NCBI RefSeq assembly: GCF_023227765.1
Contig: NZ_JALKBZ010000026.1
Coordinates: 1 to 36,916, forward strand
Length of the DNA: 36,916 nucleotides
Direction: 5' to 3'
Source: Fuchsiella alkaliacetigena
GTDB lineage: Bacteria > Bacillota > Halanaerobiia > Halobacteroidales > Acetohalobiaceae
Under the pieces are notes generated by a model. That model was not told the origin of the DNA. It made no database searches and saw only the letters and a program-made list of their open reading frames with translations. How positions within the stretch are numbered: position 1 is the first letter of the stretch; each line of letters opens with the position of its first letter. This document shows positions 16,687 to 25,430 of this stretch, piece after piece. The translations under genes and the position numbers were made by a program.

Positions 16687-18087
16687 ATGAAAGATCTATA
16701 TCTATTAATAAAGATATTAGAGAATAATAATTTTGAGGGTTATTTAGTAGGGGGAGTGGTGCGTGATTACTTATTATCACGCCCAGTAGAGGATGTAGAT
16801 TTAGTAATTAACGGGCCCGTAGAATTAGTGGCTAAAGAGTTAGCTGAGCAAATAGAAGGTAGCTTGGTAGTCTTGGATGAATTGCGTCAGACTTATCGAG
16901 TAGTTAAGGAGGATTTTATTTATGACTTTACTCCTTTATTGGGAGGTAGTTTAGAGCAGGATCTACTTAGGCGAGATTTTACAGTTAATGCTTTAGCTTT
17001 GCCCCTAAAAAGAGAAGTCGTATCTTCTTTAATTAAAGAAGGACAAGGTTGGCAGGAGTCAATTATCGATCCCTTAGCTGCTTTAAAGGACTTGCAGGAG
17101 GGAGAGCTTAAAGCAGTAAGCAGCAAGGCCTTTGTGGATGATCCTTTGCGTCTTTTTAGAGCTGTTAGATTTAAGGCTGAGTTAGGTTTTGAAATAGTAA
17201 AGGATACAGAAGAGTTAATGAAAGAAGTACCTGCTAAAGCAGTTAAGGAGATAGCTGTGGAGAGAATTAAAGAAGAGCTAATTAAAATTTTAGCTTCTTC
17301 AGATGCTGAAGAGAGTTTAAACTATTTAGAAGAAGAACTGGCTTTACTTTCGCTTTTGATCCCAGATATTAAGCAGTTAAAAGTGAGAGGACAGTGTAAG
17401 TATCATTGTGAAGATATTTGGACTCACTCTCTTTATGCTTTGAGCAAGTTAGAAGAGCTGTTAGATTGTGAATTTTGGCAAAGGGAGATAGTTAAAGCCC
17501 GGTTACCTTTGCTCAAATGGGGACTGCTTTTTCATGATATCGGTAAACTATTTACTGAAAAGGTTATTGACGGCGAGGTTTGTTTTCATAACCACCATCG
17601 GGTGGGTGCTAAACATATTAAACTTATTTTGCGAAGGCTTGCTTTTAGCAGCAAAGAGATTAATTATATTTGTAGCTTAATTAGGTATCATATGCGACCT
17701 ATGGCTCTCTATCATGCTGACAATTTGACTAAACGGGGTAAGTATCGCTTTTTTAGAGCTGCCGGAGACTATGTAGCCGATATTTGCTTATTGGCAGCCG
17801 CAGATATGATTAGTACTAGAGAGTTAAATGAGGAGCGGCCTGTGCATTTTCCAGATATTGAATCCAGTTTGAGCTTTTTAAAGCAGTTAGTTCAGGAAAG
17901 TAAGGAAATGGAAAAAAAGACTACAGAACGTTTGTTAAATGGGGAAGAGGTAATGGAGTTATTGGGCTTAACGGAGGGCCCGCAGGTAGGCCAGGCTTTA
18001 GAAAAGGTGCGTGAGGCCCAAGCAACAGGTAAAGTGAGTACTAAAGAGGAAGCTAAAAAGTATTTGCAGAAGCTAGATTTGGATTAA
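16687..18087 (+). CDS. CCA-adding enzyme/poly(A) polymerase family nucleotidyltransferase with HD domain
   Basis: This is a 466-residue class II nucleotidyltransferase. The head (to about residue 125) has GGVVRDYLL, the metal-binding DVD in VEDVDLVING, and RRDFTVNALAL. The neck and body follow (DPLRLFRAVRFKAELGFE, VAVERIKEEL). A C-terminal HD domain (about 235-370) has HDIGKL and HNHHRVGAKH, with additional conserved histidines at IRYHMRP. Members add or repair the tRNA CCA end or polyadenylate RNA; sequence reading alone cannot separate these. GGGGGAG precedes the ATG. The gene is convergent with the cytochrome gene, and the two share a bidirectional terminator. Confidence 0.88.
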   Translation: MKDLYLLIKILENNNFEGYLVGGVVRDYLLSRPVEDVDLVINGPVELVAKELAEQIEGSLVVLDELRQTYRVVKEDFIYDFTPLLGGSLEQDLLRRDFTVNALALPLKREVVSSLIKEGQGWQESIIDPLAALKDLQEGELKAVSSKAFVDDPLRLFRAVRFKAELGFEIVKDTEELMKEVPAKAVKEIAVERIKEELIKILASSDAEESLNYLEEELALLSLLIPDIKQLKVRGQCKYHCEDIWTHSLYALSKLEELLDCEFWQREIVKARLPLLKWGLLFHDIGKLFTEKVIDGEVCFHNHHRVGAKHIKLILRRLAFSSKEINYICSLIRYHMRPMALYHADNLTKRGKYRFFRAAGDYVADICLLAAADMISTRELNEERPVHFPDIESSLSFLKQLVQESKEMEKKTTERLLNGEEVMELLGLTEGPQVGQALEKVREAQATGKVSTKEEAKKYLQKLDLD

Positions 18088-18113
18088 GATATTTTCCTTG
18101 TGTATATAAAAAT

Positions 18114-18147
18114 AAAAGGCCCTCTTATAAGAGAGCCCTTTATTTAA
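18114..18147. terminator. Bidirectional terminator between convergent genes
   Basis: CTCTTATAAGAG (18122-18133) forms the core of a longer hairpin, extended by AAGG and CCTT. An A-run lies on the left and TTTATTT on the right, so it can serve both the + strand polymerase-type gene and the - strand cytochrome gene. Confidence 0.8.
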
Positions 18148-18150
18148 AAC

Positions 18151-19470
18151 TTATTCTACTTGTAGTTCCTTTCGAGCCATCTCTATACTAGGCACTTTTA
18201 ATTCTTCTTCACTATCGAAGCCATCCGCTGCTTCTTGGCTCATAGATCTATAGAGAAGCCGCACTGTTATGTCAAGCTCTTCATCTGTTTCTACAGGAAT
18301 TTCAAAGATCTCTTCATCGCTTCCTTGAGCTGGAATGCGGCGGTCGTAGGCAATATCTTCGGCTAACCAGCTTTTATTAGTAGTGTTTCCTTCAGCATCT
18401 TCAAAAAGCTTAAGATAAAAGACGGCTTCAGGGTCAATCTGGTTATCGGCTATTTCATGTCCGGAAGTATATATTTCTTCCCCTGCTTCATTGCTTACCG
18501 TAACCTCTAACCACATTTTGCGAATATAAGTAACTCCGGTAGGTATTTTATGACCGGCTCCTACATTATTTACTGTGGTCAGTAGTTCTAGACTGTCATT
18601 GTTTCTAGTAGCTTCAGCTTCTAATTCGGCTGCTGCTCTTAACATTTCTTTAGCCATTTCAGCTCTTTCATCTTGTCCGGACTTTTCATGGAAGAAAGCG
18701 CTACCGCCGGGGAAATAATGAGTAGCTATATGTTCTCTGTCCTCTCCCATTGGTGATGATTTACCTGGATTTTCTGCTATTCCTGGTGTAGGCGTCATAT
18801 GGCAGTCTTGACAGCGAATTCCCTCTTCAGCATAGGGCCCTTCTTTCCAATCATCATAAGTGTCAATAACTGCTACTTCACTAGTAGGATGTTCTACATT
18901 GTGGCAGGAGCCACAGAAAGCAGCTTCAGTATGTACTTCAGAGTATTCAATTTCGTGTCCTGGTGAGCTGCCATCGCCTCTGGGCCCGCGTTTAATATCT
19001 CCTGGCTCTGAAACCGTCTGTACATTAACTGGCTCCACTACTTCTTTTACAGTATGACAGTAATCACAGGAGATACCTTGCTTGGAAACAGCATCGAATT
19101 GGCTACCGTCAGCCGGTGGTAGCTGTCCTGTTCTTACTGCTGTGGGAGCATGGCATTCGCCGCAAAAGACATCAGTAAAGCCATCAGTTTCTTGGCTAGC
19201 TTTGAGGTAGTCTGGTTGATAAAACTCATTTTCCCAGCCAAAGCGATGCATACTTTCTGACCATTCAGCATGAATTTCCCCGTGACAACCAGCACAGTTA
19301 TTGGAATCCTCAAAAGCTCCTTCTTCAAAGCTATTAATTTCTGCTAAGTCCATCTGTTCAGCAGATTCAGCCTTGTTTGCTTCTTCTAGTGAATCTCCTT
19401 GACAGCCTACTACTAAGACTGCTCCTATTAACATTATTACTATTAATAATCCAAACTTTTTAGAACTCAT
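18151..19470 (-). CDS. Pentaheme c-type cytochrome lipoprotein
   Basis: This is a 439-residue exported cytochrome. The N-terminus has a lysine pair, a hydrophobic stretch and a lipobox ending VVGC at Cys23, so it should be lipid-anchored outside the cytoplasmic membrane. Five CxxCH heme sites are visible: CAGCH (residue 59), CGECH, CDYCH, CGSCH and CQDCH (to about 222). Additional histidines such as MHRFGW and HYFPGG could be distal ligands. The region from about 270 on is a beta-rich domain without heme motifs. The arrangement resembles the cytochrome c554/multiheme family that moves electrons to external acceptors; no enzymatic site is evident. AAGGAGGTG lies ahead of the start. No cytochrome maturation genes occur in the window. 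Confidence 0.88.
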   Translation of the reverse strand: MSSKKFGLLIVIMLIGAVLVVGCQGDSLEEANKAESAEQMDLAEINSFEEGAFEDSNNCAGCHGEIHAEWSESMHRFGWENEFYQPDYLKASQETDGFTDVFCGECHAPTAVRTGQLPPADGSQFDAVSKQGISCDYCHTVKEVVEPVNVQTVSEPGDIKRGPRGDGSSPGHEIEYSEVHTEAAFCGSCHNVEHPTSEVAVIDTYDDWKEGPYAEEGIRCQDCHMTPTPGIAENPGKSSPMGEDREHIATHYFPGGSAFFHEKSGQDERAEMAKEMLRAAAELEAEATRNNDSLELLTTVNNVGAGHKIPTGVTYIRKMWLEVTVSNEAGEEIYTSGHEIADNQIDPEAVFYLKLFEDAEGNTTNKSWLAEDIAYDRRIPAQGSDEEIFEIPVETDEELDITVRLLYRSMSQEAADGFDSEEELKVPSIEMARKELQVE

Positions 19471-19718
19471 GAATAATTACACCTCCTTAAATGAGAAGTT
19501 CTTTTTTAGAGGATGAAACTCCTGCTTTTTTAAGCAAAGAATGTCATTAAAAATATTATAATTTAGAGAATAATTAGCAGGTAAGTCTTTATTAGAAGAA
19601 TGATATCAATTAATTAGCGTTGATGTTAAATTTAAGCAGGATTTAAAGCTAAGTTATAGAAATAATTAAGTCGAGAGGCTTTTATATTTTACTAATAAAT
19701 AGAATTGGAGTGGAAGCT

Positions 19719-20792
19719 ATGTATAAAGTGAAAATAGCAGATTTAGAACCGGGAATGAAGCTAGCTAAGTCGACTACTCTAGCTGATGGAACCGTTTTGC
19801 TGAGTGAAGGAGTAGTTATTAAGGAGCAGTATATAAGTAGATTAGAGGATAAAAATATTCCAGCGGTGTATGTTGAAAATGAAGAGGTACCTAATGTAGA
19901 ACAGCCTGAATCTGTTTCTAAAGGACTTAAAGATAAGGCTTTAACTACTATTAAGGACTGTCTATACTCAATTAAAGAGAATGAAGTCTTAAGTAATGTT
20001 AAGGATATTAAGAATGTTTCTAAAAATCTAGTTGATGAGTTACAGCAAAATAGAAAAGCAGTAATACATTTAAGTGATATTAGAGCTTATGATGAGTATG
20101 TTTTTGGGCACTCAGTTGATGTAGCTATTTTATCAATTAAGACAGCTATAAGTATGGGTTTTAACCAGTTAGATATACAAAAAATTGCTATTGGGGCCCT
20201 GCTTCACGACATAGGTAGGACTAAAATCGATAAATCAATACTTACTAAGCCGGGTAGCTTAACTGAAGAAGAGTTTGCAAAGGTGAAGACGCACTCTCGA
20301 GAAGGATTTAATATTCTGAAAGCAAGCGAGGAAATAAGTATTCTTAGTGCTCATATAGCCTATCAGCACCATGAAAAGTACAATGGGAGCGGCTACCCTA
20401 GAGGCTTAAAGGGGGAAGAAATCTTAACTGGAGCTCAGATTACTGCGGTAGCTGACATTTTTGATGCTGTAACCAATGATCGGGCTTATAGAGATGCTGT
20501 CTCTTCCTTAGAAGCTGTTGAGATAATTAGGGAGGAAGAGGAAAAAGGAAACTTGAATCCTCAGGTAGTAGAAAAGTTTTTAGAAAATATTCCTGTTTAT
20601 CCGGTAGGCTCTATAGTTAAGCTTAGTAATGGTAAAACTGGGATAGTAACTAAGGTAGATAAAGATAACATTTTAACTCCTATTATTAGACTGATTAAAG
20701 AAGAGGGTGGTAAAAAGGTGGATAGCTTTAGGGAAGTTGATTTGAGTAAAAGAGATAACTTAAGAATTGTGGATTCTGTTTCTTCACTATAA
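19719..20792 (+). CDS. HD-GYP domain protein, probable c-di-GMP phosphodiesterase
   Basis: This is a 357-residue cytoplasmic protein. An N-terminal domain of about 60 residues (KIADLEPGMKLAKST ... AVYVEN) is of the kind often found ahead of HD-GYP domains. The HD-GYP domain spans about residues 125-285: HSVDVAI, LLHDIGRTKID, KTHSREGF, HHEKYNGSGYPRGL and DIFDAVTNDRAYR are all intact, so metal binding and c-di-GMP hydrolysis are expected. A C-terminal segment of about 65 residues (VGSIVKLSNGKTGIV) matches the small beta domain of such proteins. ATG 19719 with GGAG upstream is chosen over GTG 19710. It is divergent from the cytochrome gene and followed after 39 bases by a SEC-C/TPR gene. A c-di-GMP riboswitch at 32461 shows that the signal is used in this genome. 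Confidence 0.9.
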   Translation: MYKVKIADLEPGMKLAKSTTLADGTVLLSEGVVIKEQYISRLEDKNIPAVYVENEEVPNVEQPESVSKGLKDKALTTIKDCLYSIKENEVLSNVKDIKNVSKNLVDELQQNRKAVIHLSDIRAYDEYVFGHSVDVAILSIKTAISMGFNQLDIQKIAIGALLHDIGRTKIDKSILTKPGSLTEEEFAKVKTHSREGFNILKASEEISILSAHIAYQHHEKYNGSGYPRGLKGEEILTGAQITAVADIFDAVTNDRAYRDAVSSLEAVEIIREEEEKGNLNPQVVEKFLENIPVYPVGSIVKLSNGKTGIVTKVDKDNILTPIIRLIKEEGGKKVDSFREVDLSKRDNLRIVDSVSSL

Positions 20793-20831
20793 AAACTAAC
20801 TTTGTTCTATCTTTTAAAGGAGGGTGATTTG

Positions 20832-22742
20832 GTGGTAGAATTAAATAAAAATAATAATCTTAAGCTGAATAAAAAAACAGAAACCGTGCGTAGATCAGTT
20901 AAGATAGGTAGAAATGATATCTGTCCTTGCGGCAGTGAAAGAAAGTATAAAAAGTGTTGTTTGCAAGTAAAGGCTGAGCAGCCTAAAGAGCATTATCAGC
21001 AGCAGTTAAATGAGTTAAGTCCCTTTAAACCAGAGCATAGAGAAAAACGTTATAACATTGCTATAGAGGCTATTAAGGATTATCCTTTAGATATTGATTT
21101 TAATATGATAATTGCTACTTATAGTTTAGCTAATCAAAACTATCCAATAGCTGAAGAATATCTGAGTAGAGTATGGCGAATCTTAGGGACTGAGCTGGAA
21201 AATGATTATATTGAGGCTTTAATAGGTCTGTTAATTGATAGTGGTAAGTCAGAAATGGCAGCTGAAGTTATGGCAGCAGCAGAAGAAGAGTTAGAGGAAA
21301 CAGCCAACTTTTTGTTGCTGAAAGCAGAGCTTAAATCTCAACAAAACCAGAGTAAAGAGGCTTTGGAACTGATAGAAAAAGCTTACAGTTTAGCTCCGGA
21401 TAATGCTGTTATTATTGATGTTAAAATAGGGATTTTATTGGGTCAAGAACGTTTTAAAGATGCTTTTGAATTTTGGGCTGATAACTTTGCTAAATTGGAC
21501 TATGAACAGCAAGGGAATTATAGTTATTTGCTAGAAACTGTTATAGATACCTTTAATTTAACTTCAGATACTGAATTAGAGGTTATCGAAAGCTATTTGC
21601 ATCGCTTTATAGAAATGTTTGATCTTTCTGATGAGCTGGATCAGATACTGTTATCGGGTAATTGGGAGCAAGCGGATGGTCTCTTAGAGGTTATTAAGAA
21701 TGATATATCTGCCGATTCAAAGTTAGTTTTACCTTTTTTGAATCAGCTTTCACTAGCTGGAAAGTATGAAGAGGTGGCGGAGTATGCTACTTCAATTGAA
21801 GAACATCATCGAGATAATATTGACTTTAATTATCTATTAGCAGAGGTTTACTATAACTTAGCTGAGCTTGAGACAGCAGCGGACTATCTTGATCAAGCTT
21901 TGCAGCTAGCTAAGGTTAAGGAAGACTTTGAGGATTGGGATTTAGTAGCTGATTACTTGAAGGTTTTATTAGAGTTAGGAAATGATGAACTAGGACAATT
22001 GGTGACTGAAATTGAAGAGTTAATCGGTGAGGAAGAAGATTTATTAGTTACTTTGCTAAAAGTTCTTGATAAGGGAGTATTTGCTGCTTCCAAATTAGCA
22101 TTTTTAAGTAAATTAAAGGAGTTAGACTTAGCAAATATTAATTCTACAGAATTAATACTAGCTGAACTGTATCAAACTATCTGTAACTGTGAGCAATTAA
22201 ATTATTTAAATGAACTGACTAACTTTGAGGAATCCTTTCAAGAACTGATAGAGGACATTGGAGAGATAGGAGCTTATGAATTAGCAGAGCAGGATAGACT
22301 TAAGGAAGTTATTAGTCAGGCTAGAAAAGAAGAACTAAATTCGCTGCTAGTGGATTATGCTCAATTAATACTGGATTATGAAGATCAAGAGAGTGCTGGC
22401 TTTCAAGCAGGCTTAGAGCAAGTAATAACTAGAGAGGTTAATCATCCTTATGAGTTATTAATTAAGTATAGAGCTTTACTAAAGGCTGAACAAGCTGAAC
22501 AGATTTTAGAGGAGGAAGCAGAGCTGATTTCGGAGCAGACTCTGGAAAATTATCAGTTTATGGCCTATGTCAAGTCCGGTAACTTAGATCAAGCTATAGG
22601 GATTATGCTGCAAAAGTTAAGAGAGGGTGAAGAAGGGTTTATTAAGTTATTTTTCCTGCAAGGAATTTTGAAGGCAGCAGAGGTTGAAGAGTTTATGGAG
22701 GAAGTTAATTTAACTCCGGAAGTAATAAATGAAAGATTATAG
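20832..22742 (+). CDS. SEC-C motif and TPR-repeat protein
   Basis: This is an acidic protein of about 636 residues. A zinc-binding SEC-C motif lies at about residues 26-45 (GRNDICPCGSERKYKKCC), as at the end of SecA, where it contacts SecB or ribosomes. The remainder is almost wholly alpha-helical with TPR-like pairs, for example LLKAELKSQQNQSKEALELI and YNLAELETAADYLDQAL. No catalytic motif is visible. GTG 20832 (or TTG 20829) is the likely start, seven bases after GGAGGG. It follows the HD-GYP gene closely and is probably cotranscribed. A scaffold or protein quality-control role is plausible but unproven. Confidence 0.8.
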   Translation: MVELNKNNNLKLNKKTETVRRSVKIGRNDICPCGSERKYKKCCLQVKAEQPKEHYQQQLNELSPFKPEHREKRYNIAIEAIKDYPLDIDFNMIIATYSLANQNYPIAEEYLSRVWRILGTELENDYIEALIGLLIDSGKSEMAAEVMAAAEEELEETANFLLLKAELKSQQNQSKEALELIEKAYSLAPDNAVIIDVKIGILLGQERFKDAFEFWADNFAKLDYEQQGNYSYLLETVIDTFNLTSDTELEVIESYLHRFIEMFDLSDELDQILLSGNWEQADGLLEVIKNDISADSKLVLPFLNQLSLAGKYEEVAEYATSIEEHHRDNIDFNYLLAEVYYNLAELETAADYLDQALQLAKVKEDFEDWDLVADYLKVLLELGNDELGQLVTEIEELIGEEEDLLVTLLKVLDKGVFAASKLAFLSKLKELDLANINSTELILAELYQTICNCEQLNYLNELTNFEESFQELIEDIGEIGAYELAEQDRLKEVISQARKEELNSLLVDYAQLILDYEDQESAGFQAGLEQVITREVNHPYELLIKYRALLKAEQAEQILEEEAELISEQTLENYQFMAYVKSGNLDQAIGIMLQKLREGEEGFIKLFFLQGILKAAEVEEFMEEVNLTPEVINERL

Positions 22743-22770
22743 ACTTTAGAGTTCGACTTCTTTTAAAAAT

Positions 22771-22811
22771 AATCGCCTCACTGATGTAGTTAACAGTGAG
22801 GCGATTTTGTA
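22771..22811. terminator. Bidirectional terminator between convergent genes
   Basis: A perfect 13-pair stem, AATCGCCTCACTG (22771-22783) with CAGTGAGGCGATT (22794-22806), ends in TTTT. An A-rich stretch on the left serves the opposite strand. Confidence 0.9.
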
Positions 22812-22813
22812 GT

Positions 22814-23035
22814 TTAGACTGTAGTGTCTATGTTCTGGCCCAAATGAGGGCTTACTGCTTGTTCTAATTCTTGTCTAGTTGCTGTATCTGCTGTTTCCTC
22901 TACACTTTCAAGAAGGGTTTCCACAGTTTCTTCGTTTTGATTCATAGCCTCCTGTAAAGAGTTCATACTCATAGCCTGCTGAACACTGTTGCTCATGTCC
23001 TGATATCCTTCGCTTATTGCACTAATAGCTTCCAT
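22814..23035 (-). CDS. YjfB-like putative motility protein
   Basis: This is a 73-residue, Cys-free, soluble helical protein. The SVQQAMSMNSLQEAMNQ core and the C-terminal PHLGQNIDTTV fit the small YjfB family (annotated as putative motility protein, PF14070). The function of that family is not settled. AAAGGAGGGATAATAAC provides the ribosome binding site. The leader carries a 33-base palindrome just before it (23049-23081). No other flagellar gene is nearby, so any motility link is by family only. Confidence 0.6.
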   Translation of the reverse strand: MEAISAISEGYQDMSNSVQQAMSMNSLQEAMNQNEETVETLLESVEETADTATRQELEQAVSPHLGQNIDTTV

Positions 23036-23048
23036 GTTATTATCCCTC

Positions 23049-23081
23049 CTTTAGTTTATAATTAGCTATAATTAACTAAAG
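23049..23081. promoter_or_regulatory. Palindrome in the leader of the YjfB-like gene
   Basis: CTTTAGTT at 23049 and AACTAAAG at 23074-23081 flank an AT-rich, self-complementary centre (TAATTAGCTATAATTA). On the minus strand its end overlaps the start of the AAAGGAGG ribosome binding site. It may be an operator or an RNA hairpin. Confidence 0.4.
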
Positions 23082-23202
23082 TTCCTGTTTTTATTTTTTA
23101 AGTTTATGTGAGAATATTTTAAAATATCTTTTAAGCAGGTAATTTTGGAGCTTATCTAGAAATAAGCCCAAAATGTAGATGCTTTTTGTAGGAGGTGTGA
23201 TG

Positions 23203-24090
23203 ATGAAAAAGAATAAGGTAATTATGTTTGGAGGTAAGGGGGGAGTAGGTAAGACCACCTGTGCCGGAGCTACAGCCTTACATTATGCTCAGCAAGGTCA
23301 GCAAACTCTGATTATTTCTACCGATTCCAACCCTTCCTTAGCTGATATTTTTAAAGTACAGTCAACTTCAGGGCCCGCCGAAGTGCTAGAAAACCTCCAT
23401 TTAGCTGAATTAGGAGTAGAAGAGGTTAAAGAGATGTGGGATCAGAAGTTTGGACAGGAGGTCTATGAAATTTTTTCTGCTTTTGTAGATATTGAGTATC
23501 AAGACTTTGTGGACTTTATTACTTCGATCTTGCCCGGTTTACAGGAAGAGTTTATAGTTGACTATATTCGTGAACTCCATTTAGCTGGTGATTATCAACG
23601 AATTATTTGGGATACGGCTCCTCTAGGGCAGACTATGAGTCTGTTACAGATGCCAGCGATGTTAAGAGAGCATCTTAAGGCTGCACCGCGTATTTATTCT
23701 AAGCTGAAAACCGGTGAAGAGAGTCGTCGTTCAATCTTCGATATTATCAAGGGTTGGGAAGAGCTGTCTCAAAAAAATATAGACTTTTTGAGACAGGAAG
23801 TTCAGTTTAATATGGTTACTATTCCTGAAGCTTTAGCTGTCGAGCAGTTAAATAGGGCTTTTGCTCAATTAAATGAGTATGGGTTTAAGTTCAGTAATTT
23901 AATCGTTAATAATGTGATTAAAAATCCTGATTCCGATTTTTTACGTCAAAAATCGGCTCAGCAAGTAGGTTATTTGCATCGAATTTATCGTGAACATGGA
24001 CATTTGGAAATTATAGAAGTACCAGTTTTTCCACATGAAATTAGAGGTTTAGAGGTGCTAGAGAAGGTAAGCAAGGAGTTATTTGCTTAA
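23203..24090 (+). CDS. ArsA/Get3-like single-domain ATPase
   Basis: This is a 295-residue P-loop ATPase of the ArsA/Get3 group. The deviant Walker A is GGKGGVGKTT, switch I reads STDSNPSLADIF and switch II reads DTAPLGQTMSLLQMP. Only one ATPase domain is present, so it should dimerise. The CxxC pair of Get3 and the arsenite-binding Cys set of ArsA are absent, and no arsB/arsR cluster is near, so arsenite export is unlikely. Bacterial members of this kind have uncertain roles. Starts at 23200 and 23203 are both possible; the second has the better spacing from GGAGG. An L,D-transpeptidase gene follows after 84 bases. Confidence 0.83.
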   Translation: MKKNKVIMFGGKGGVGKTTCAGATALHYAQQGQQTLIISTDSNPSLADIFKVQSTSGPAEVLENLHLAELGVEEVKEMWDQKFGQEVYEIFSAFVDIEYQDFVDFITSILPGLQEEFIVDYIRELHLAGDYQRIIWDTAPLGQTMSLLQMPAMLREHLKAAPRIYSKLKTGEESRRSIFDIIKGWEELSQKNIDFLRQEVQFNMVTIPEALAVEQLNRAFAQLNEYGFKFSNLIVNNVIKNPDSDFLRQKSAQQVGYLHRIYREHGHLEIIEVPVFPHEIRGLEVLEKVSKELFA

Positions 24091-24174
24091 ATTTTTCATT
24101 TTAAGCATTAAATTAGGTTTTTAGATATAAATTTTAATTAGTAGTCTAAAACCTATAATACTGGGGTTGAAATA

Positions 24175-24918
24175 ATGAGGTCGAAAGTACTAGTTTTTTC
24201 CTTGCTTATTGTGCTTTTATTTGCCATTGAAGTTAGCGATTCAGACTTTTCAGTTCCCTGCGGCTGTGTTGAAGAAGTGACTAAGCAGGAAGAACAGGTT
24301 CTGGGGCAGCAGTTTCAAGGAACTAAGGAAGAGATAGCTGCTCCGGAAGGTGAGGTTTCTTTGTTAGTAAATACCTATGCTCGCCAACTGACAGTTTATG
24401 AAGATGGAGAGGAGTACTATACCTTTCCGGTAGCAGTTGGTGAGTCTGATTCTAGAACACCGGTGGGGGAATGGCGGATAGTTGAAAAAGTAGATATGTG
24501 GGAGGGAACTCCCTTTGGTGATAAGTGGATGCGACTTAATGCAGTGGGGGGGAGTTATGGTATTCATGGTACTAATCGACCCGGCTCTATCGGCTATGCT
24601 ACTAGTAACGGCTGTGTGAGAATGTTTAATCAGGATGTTAATCTGTTATATTCTTGGGTAGAAGTAGGAACTAAGGTGAAGGTAGTGGGCCCTAGAGAGT
24701 ATGTTCAATTAACCTATCCTATCCAACCTGGTGAAGTAAGCATGGAGGTAATGTCTTTTCAGGAAAAGATCAGAGAGTACGGTTTTGATCCTGGAGATGC
24801 TAATAGGAGATTTAGGGAAGATACTAAGCAAGCTGTCAAGGAGTTGAAGTATCTTTATGGATTAGATAGAGATGCGCTTGCCGATGGCAATGTATTTTAT
24901 ATTTTGGGAATTAGGTAA
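24175..24918 (+). CDS. L,D-transpeptidase (YkuD domain) with peptidoglycan-binding tail
   Basis: This is a 247-residue exported enzyme that crosslinks or anchors to peptidoglycan. An N-terminal hydrophobic signal/anchor lies at residues 4-20. The YkuD domain (about 60-165) has the catalytic motif HGTNRPGSIGYATSNGCVRM, with His and Cys intact. The C-terminal 55 residues (VMSFQEKIREYGFDPGDAN ... VKELKYLYGL) resemble a peptidoglycan-binding helical domain. The ribosome binding site is weak (GGGGTTG). A CGC motif after the signal is not in lipobox context. It stands just before a repeat-filled gap. Confidence 0.9.
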   Translation: MRSKVLVFSLLIVLLFAIEVSDSDFSVPCGCVEEVTKQEEQVLGQQFQGTKEEIAAPEGEVSLLVNTYARQLTVYEDGEEYYTFPVAVGESDSRTPVGEWRIVEKVDMWEGTPFGDKWMRLNAVGGSYGIHGTNRPGSIGYATSNGCVRMFNQDVNLLYSWVEVGTKVKVVGPREYVQLTYPIQPGEVSMEVMSFQEKIREYGFDPGDANRRFREDTKQAVKELKYLYGLDRDALADGNVFYILGIR

Positions 24919-24930
24919 GGTATTAATAAA

Positions 24931-25430
24931 ACAATATCGGTCTATTGTTTCAGAGGACAGAGGATAGATGATAGAGGATAGAGGATAAATTAAGATCAAA
25001 AGATAAAGTTCAAAAACAATTAGACGCAGCGCCCCGTAGCGACGCCATTATTTTGGCTAGTCATTACTCTGGGAAGTGCCCTTGGGGTGACTAAGTTCCG
25101 ACAAAAATCTGACAAGAACATAAAACATTGAAATTTTTAAAACTTAATTTAAACTTGATTTATACTATATCTAACAAGTCCAAGCCAATTTATTTTTTTA
25201 AAACTTAATTTTAGTTTTGAACTTATCTCTTAATGTTTAGTCAGAACTTAGTCAGATTTTAGTCTGCGTCAAAAAGGTTTTAATGTTTTGAACTTATCAC
25301 CCCAAGAGTACTTCCTCAGTCAGCAAAAAACAGCTTCCCAGAGTAATGACTAGCTAAAGATCAAGCGTCGCTTCAGGGCGCTGTGTCAGATTTGCCTTTG
25401 AACTTGACTTCAACAATATAACAATATTGC
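24931..25430. repeat. Palindromic element family, copy 4 (largest, composite)
   Basis: This fills the gap 24919-25430. The left part holds GAGGATAGA-type tandem repetition (24953-24988), the inverted GC-rich module (25030-25089), and the arm ACTAAGTTCCGACAAAAATC. The right part holds the complementary arm (25229-25295, GTCAGAACTTAGTCAGATTT ... GTTTTGAACTT), a second, diverged copy of the GC-rich module in the other orientation (25298-25380, with an insert of about 23 bases), and the end TTGAACTTGACTTCAACAAT. That end matches, inverted, the left end of copy 1. The element ends at the very stop codon of the membrane protein gene at 25431. Confidence 0.75.

Noticed and set aside
1290-25430. The palindromic repeats as a CRISPR array
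   Set aside because: There is no regular repeat-spacer spacing and no cas genes; the units are long inverted repeats at separate loci.
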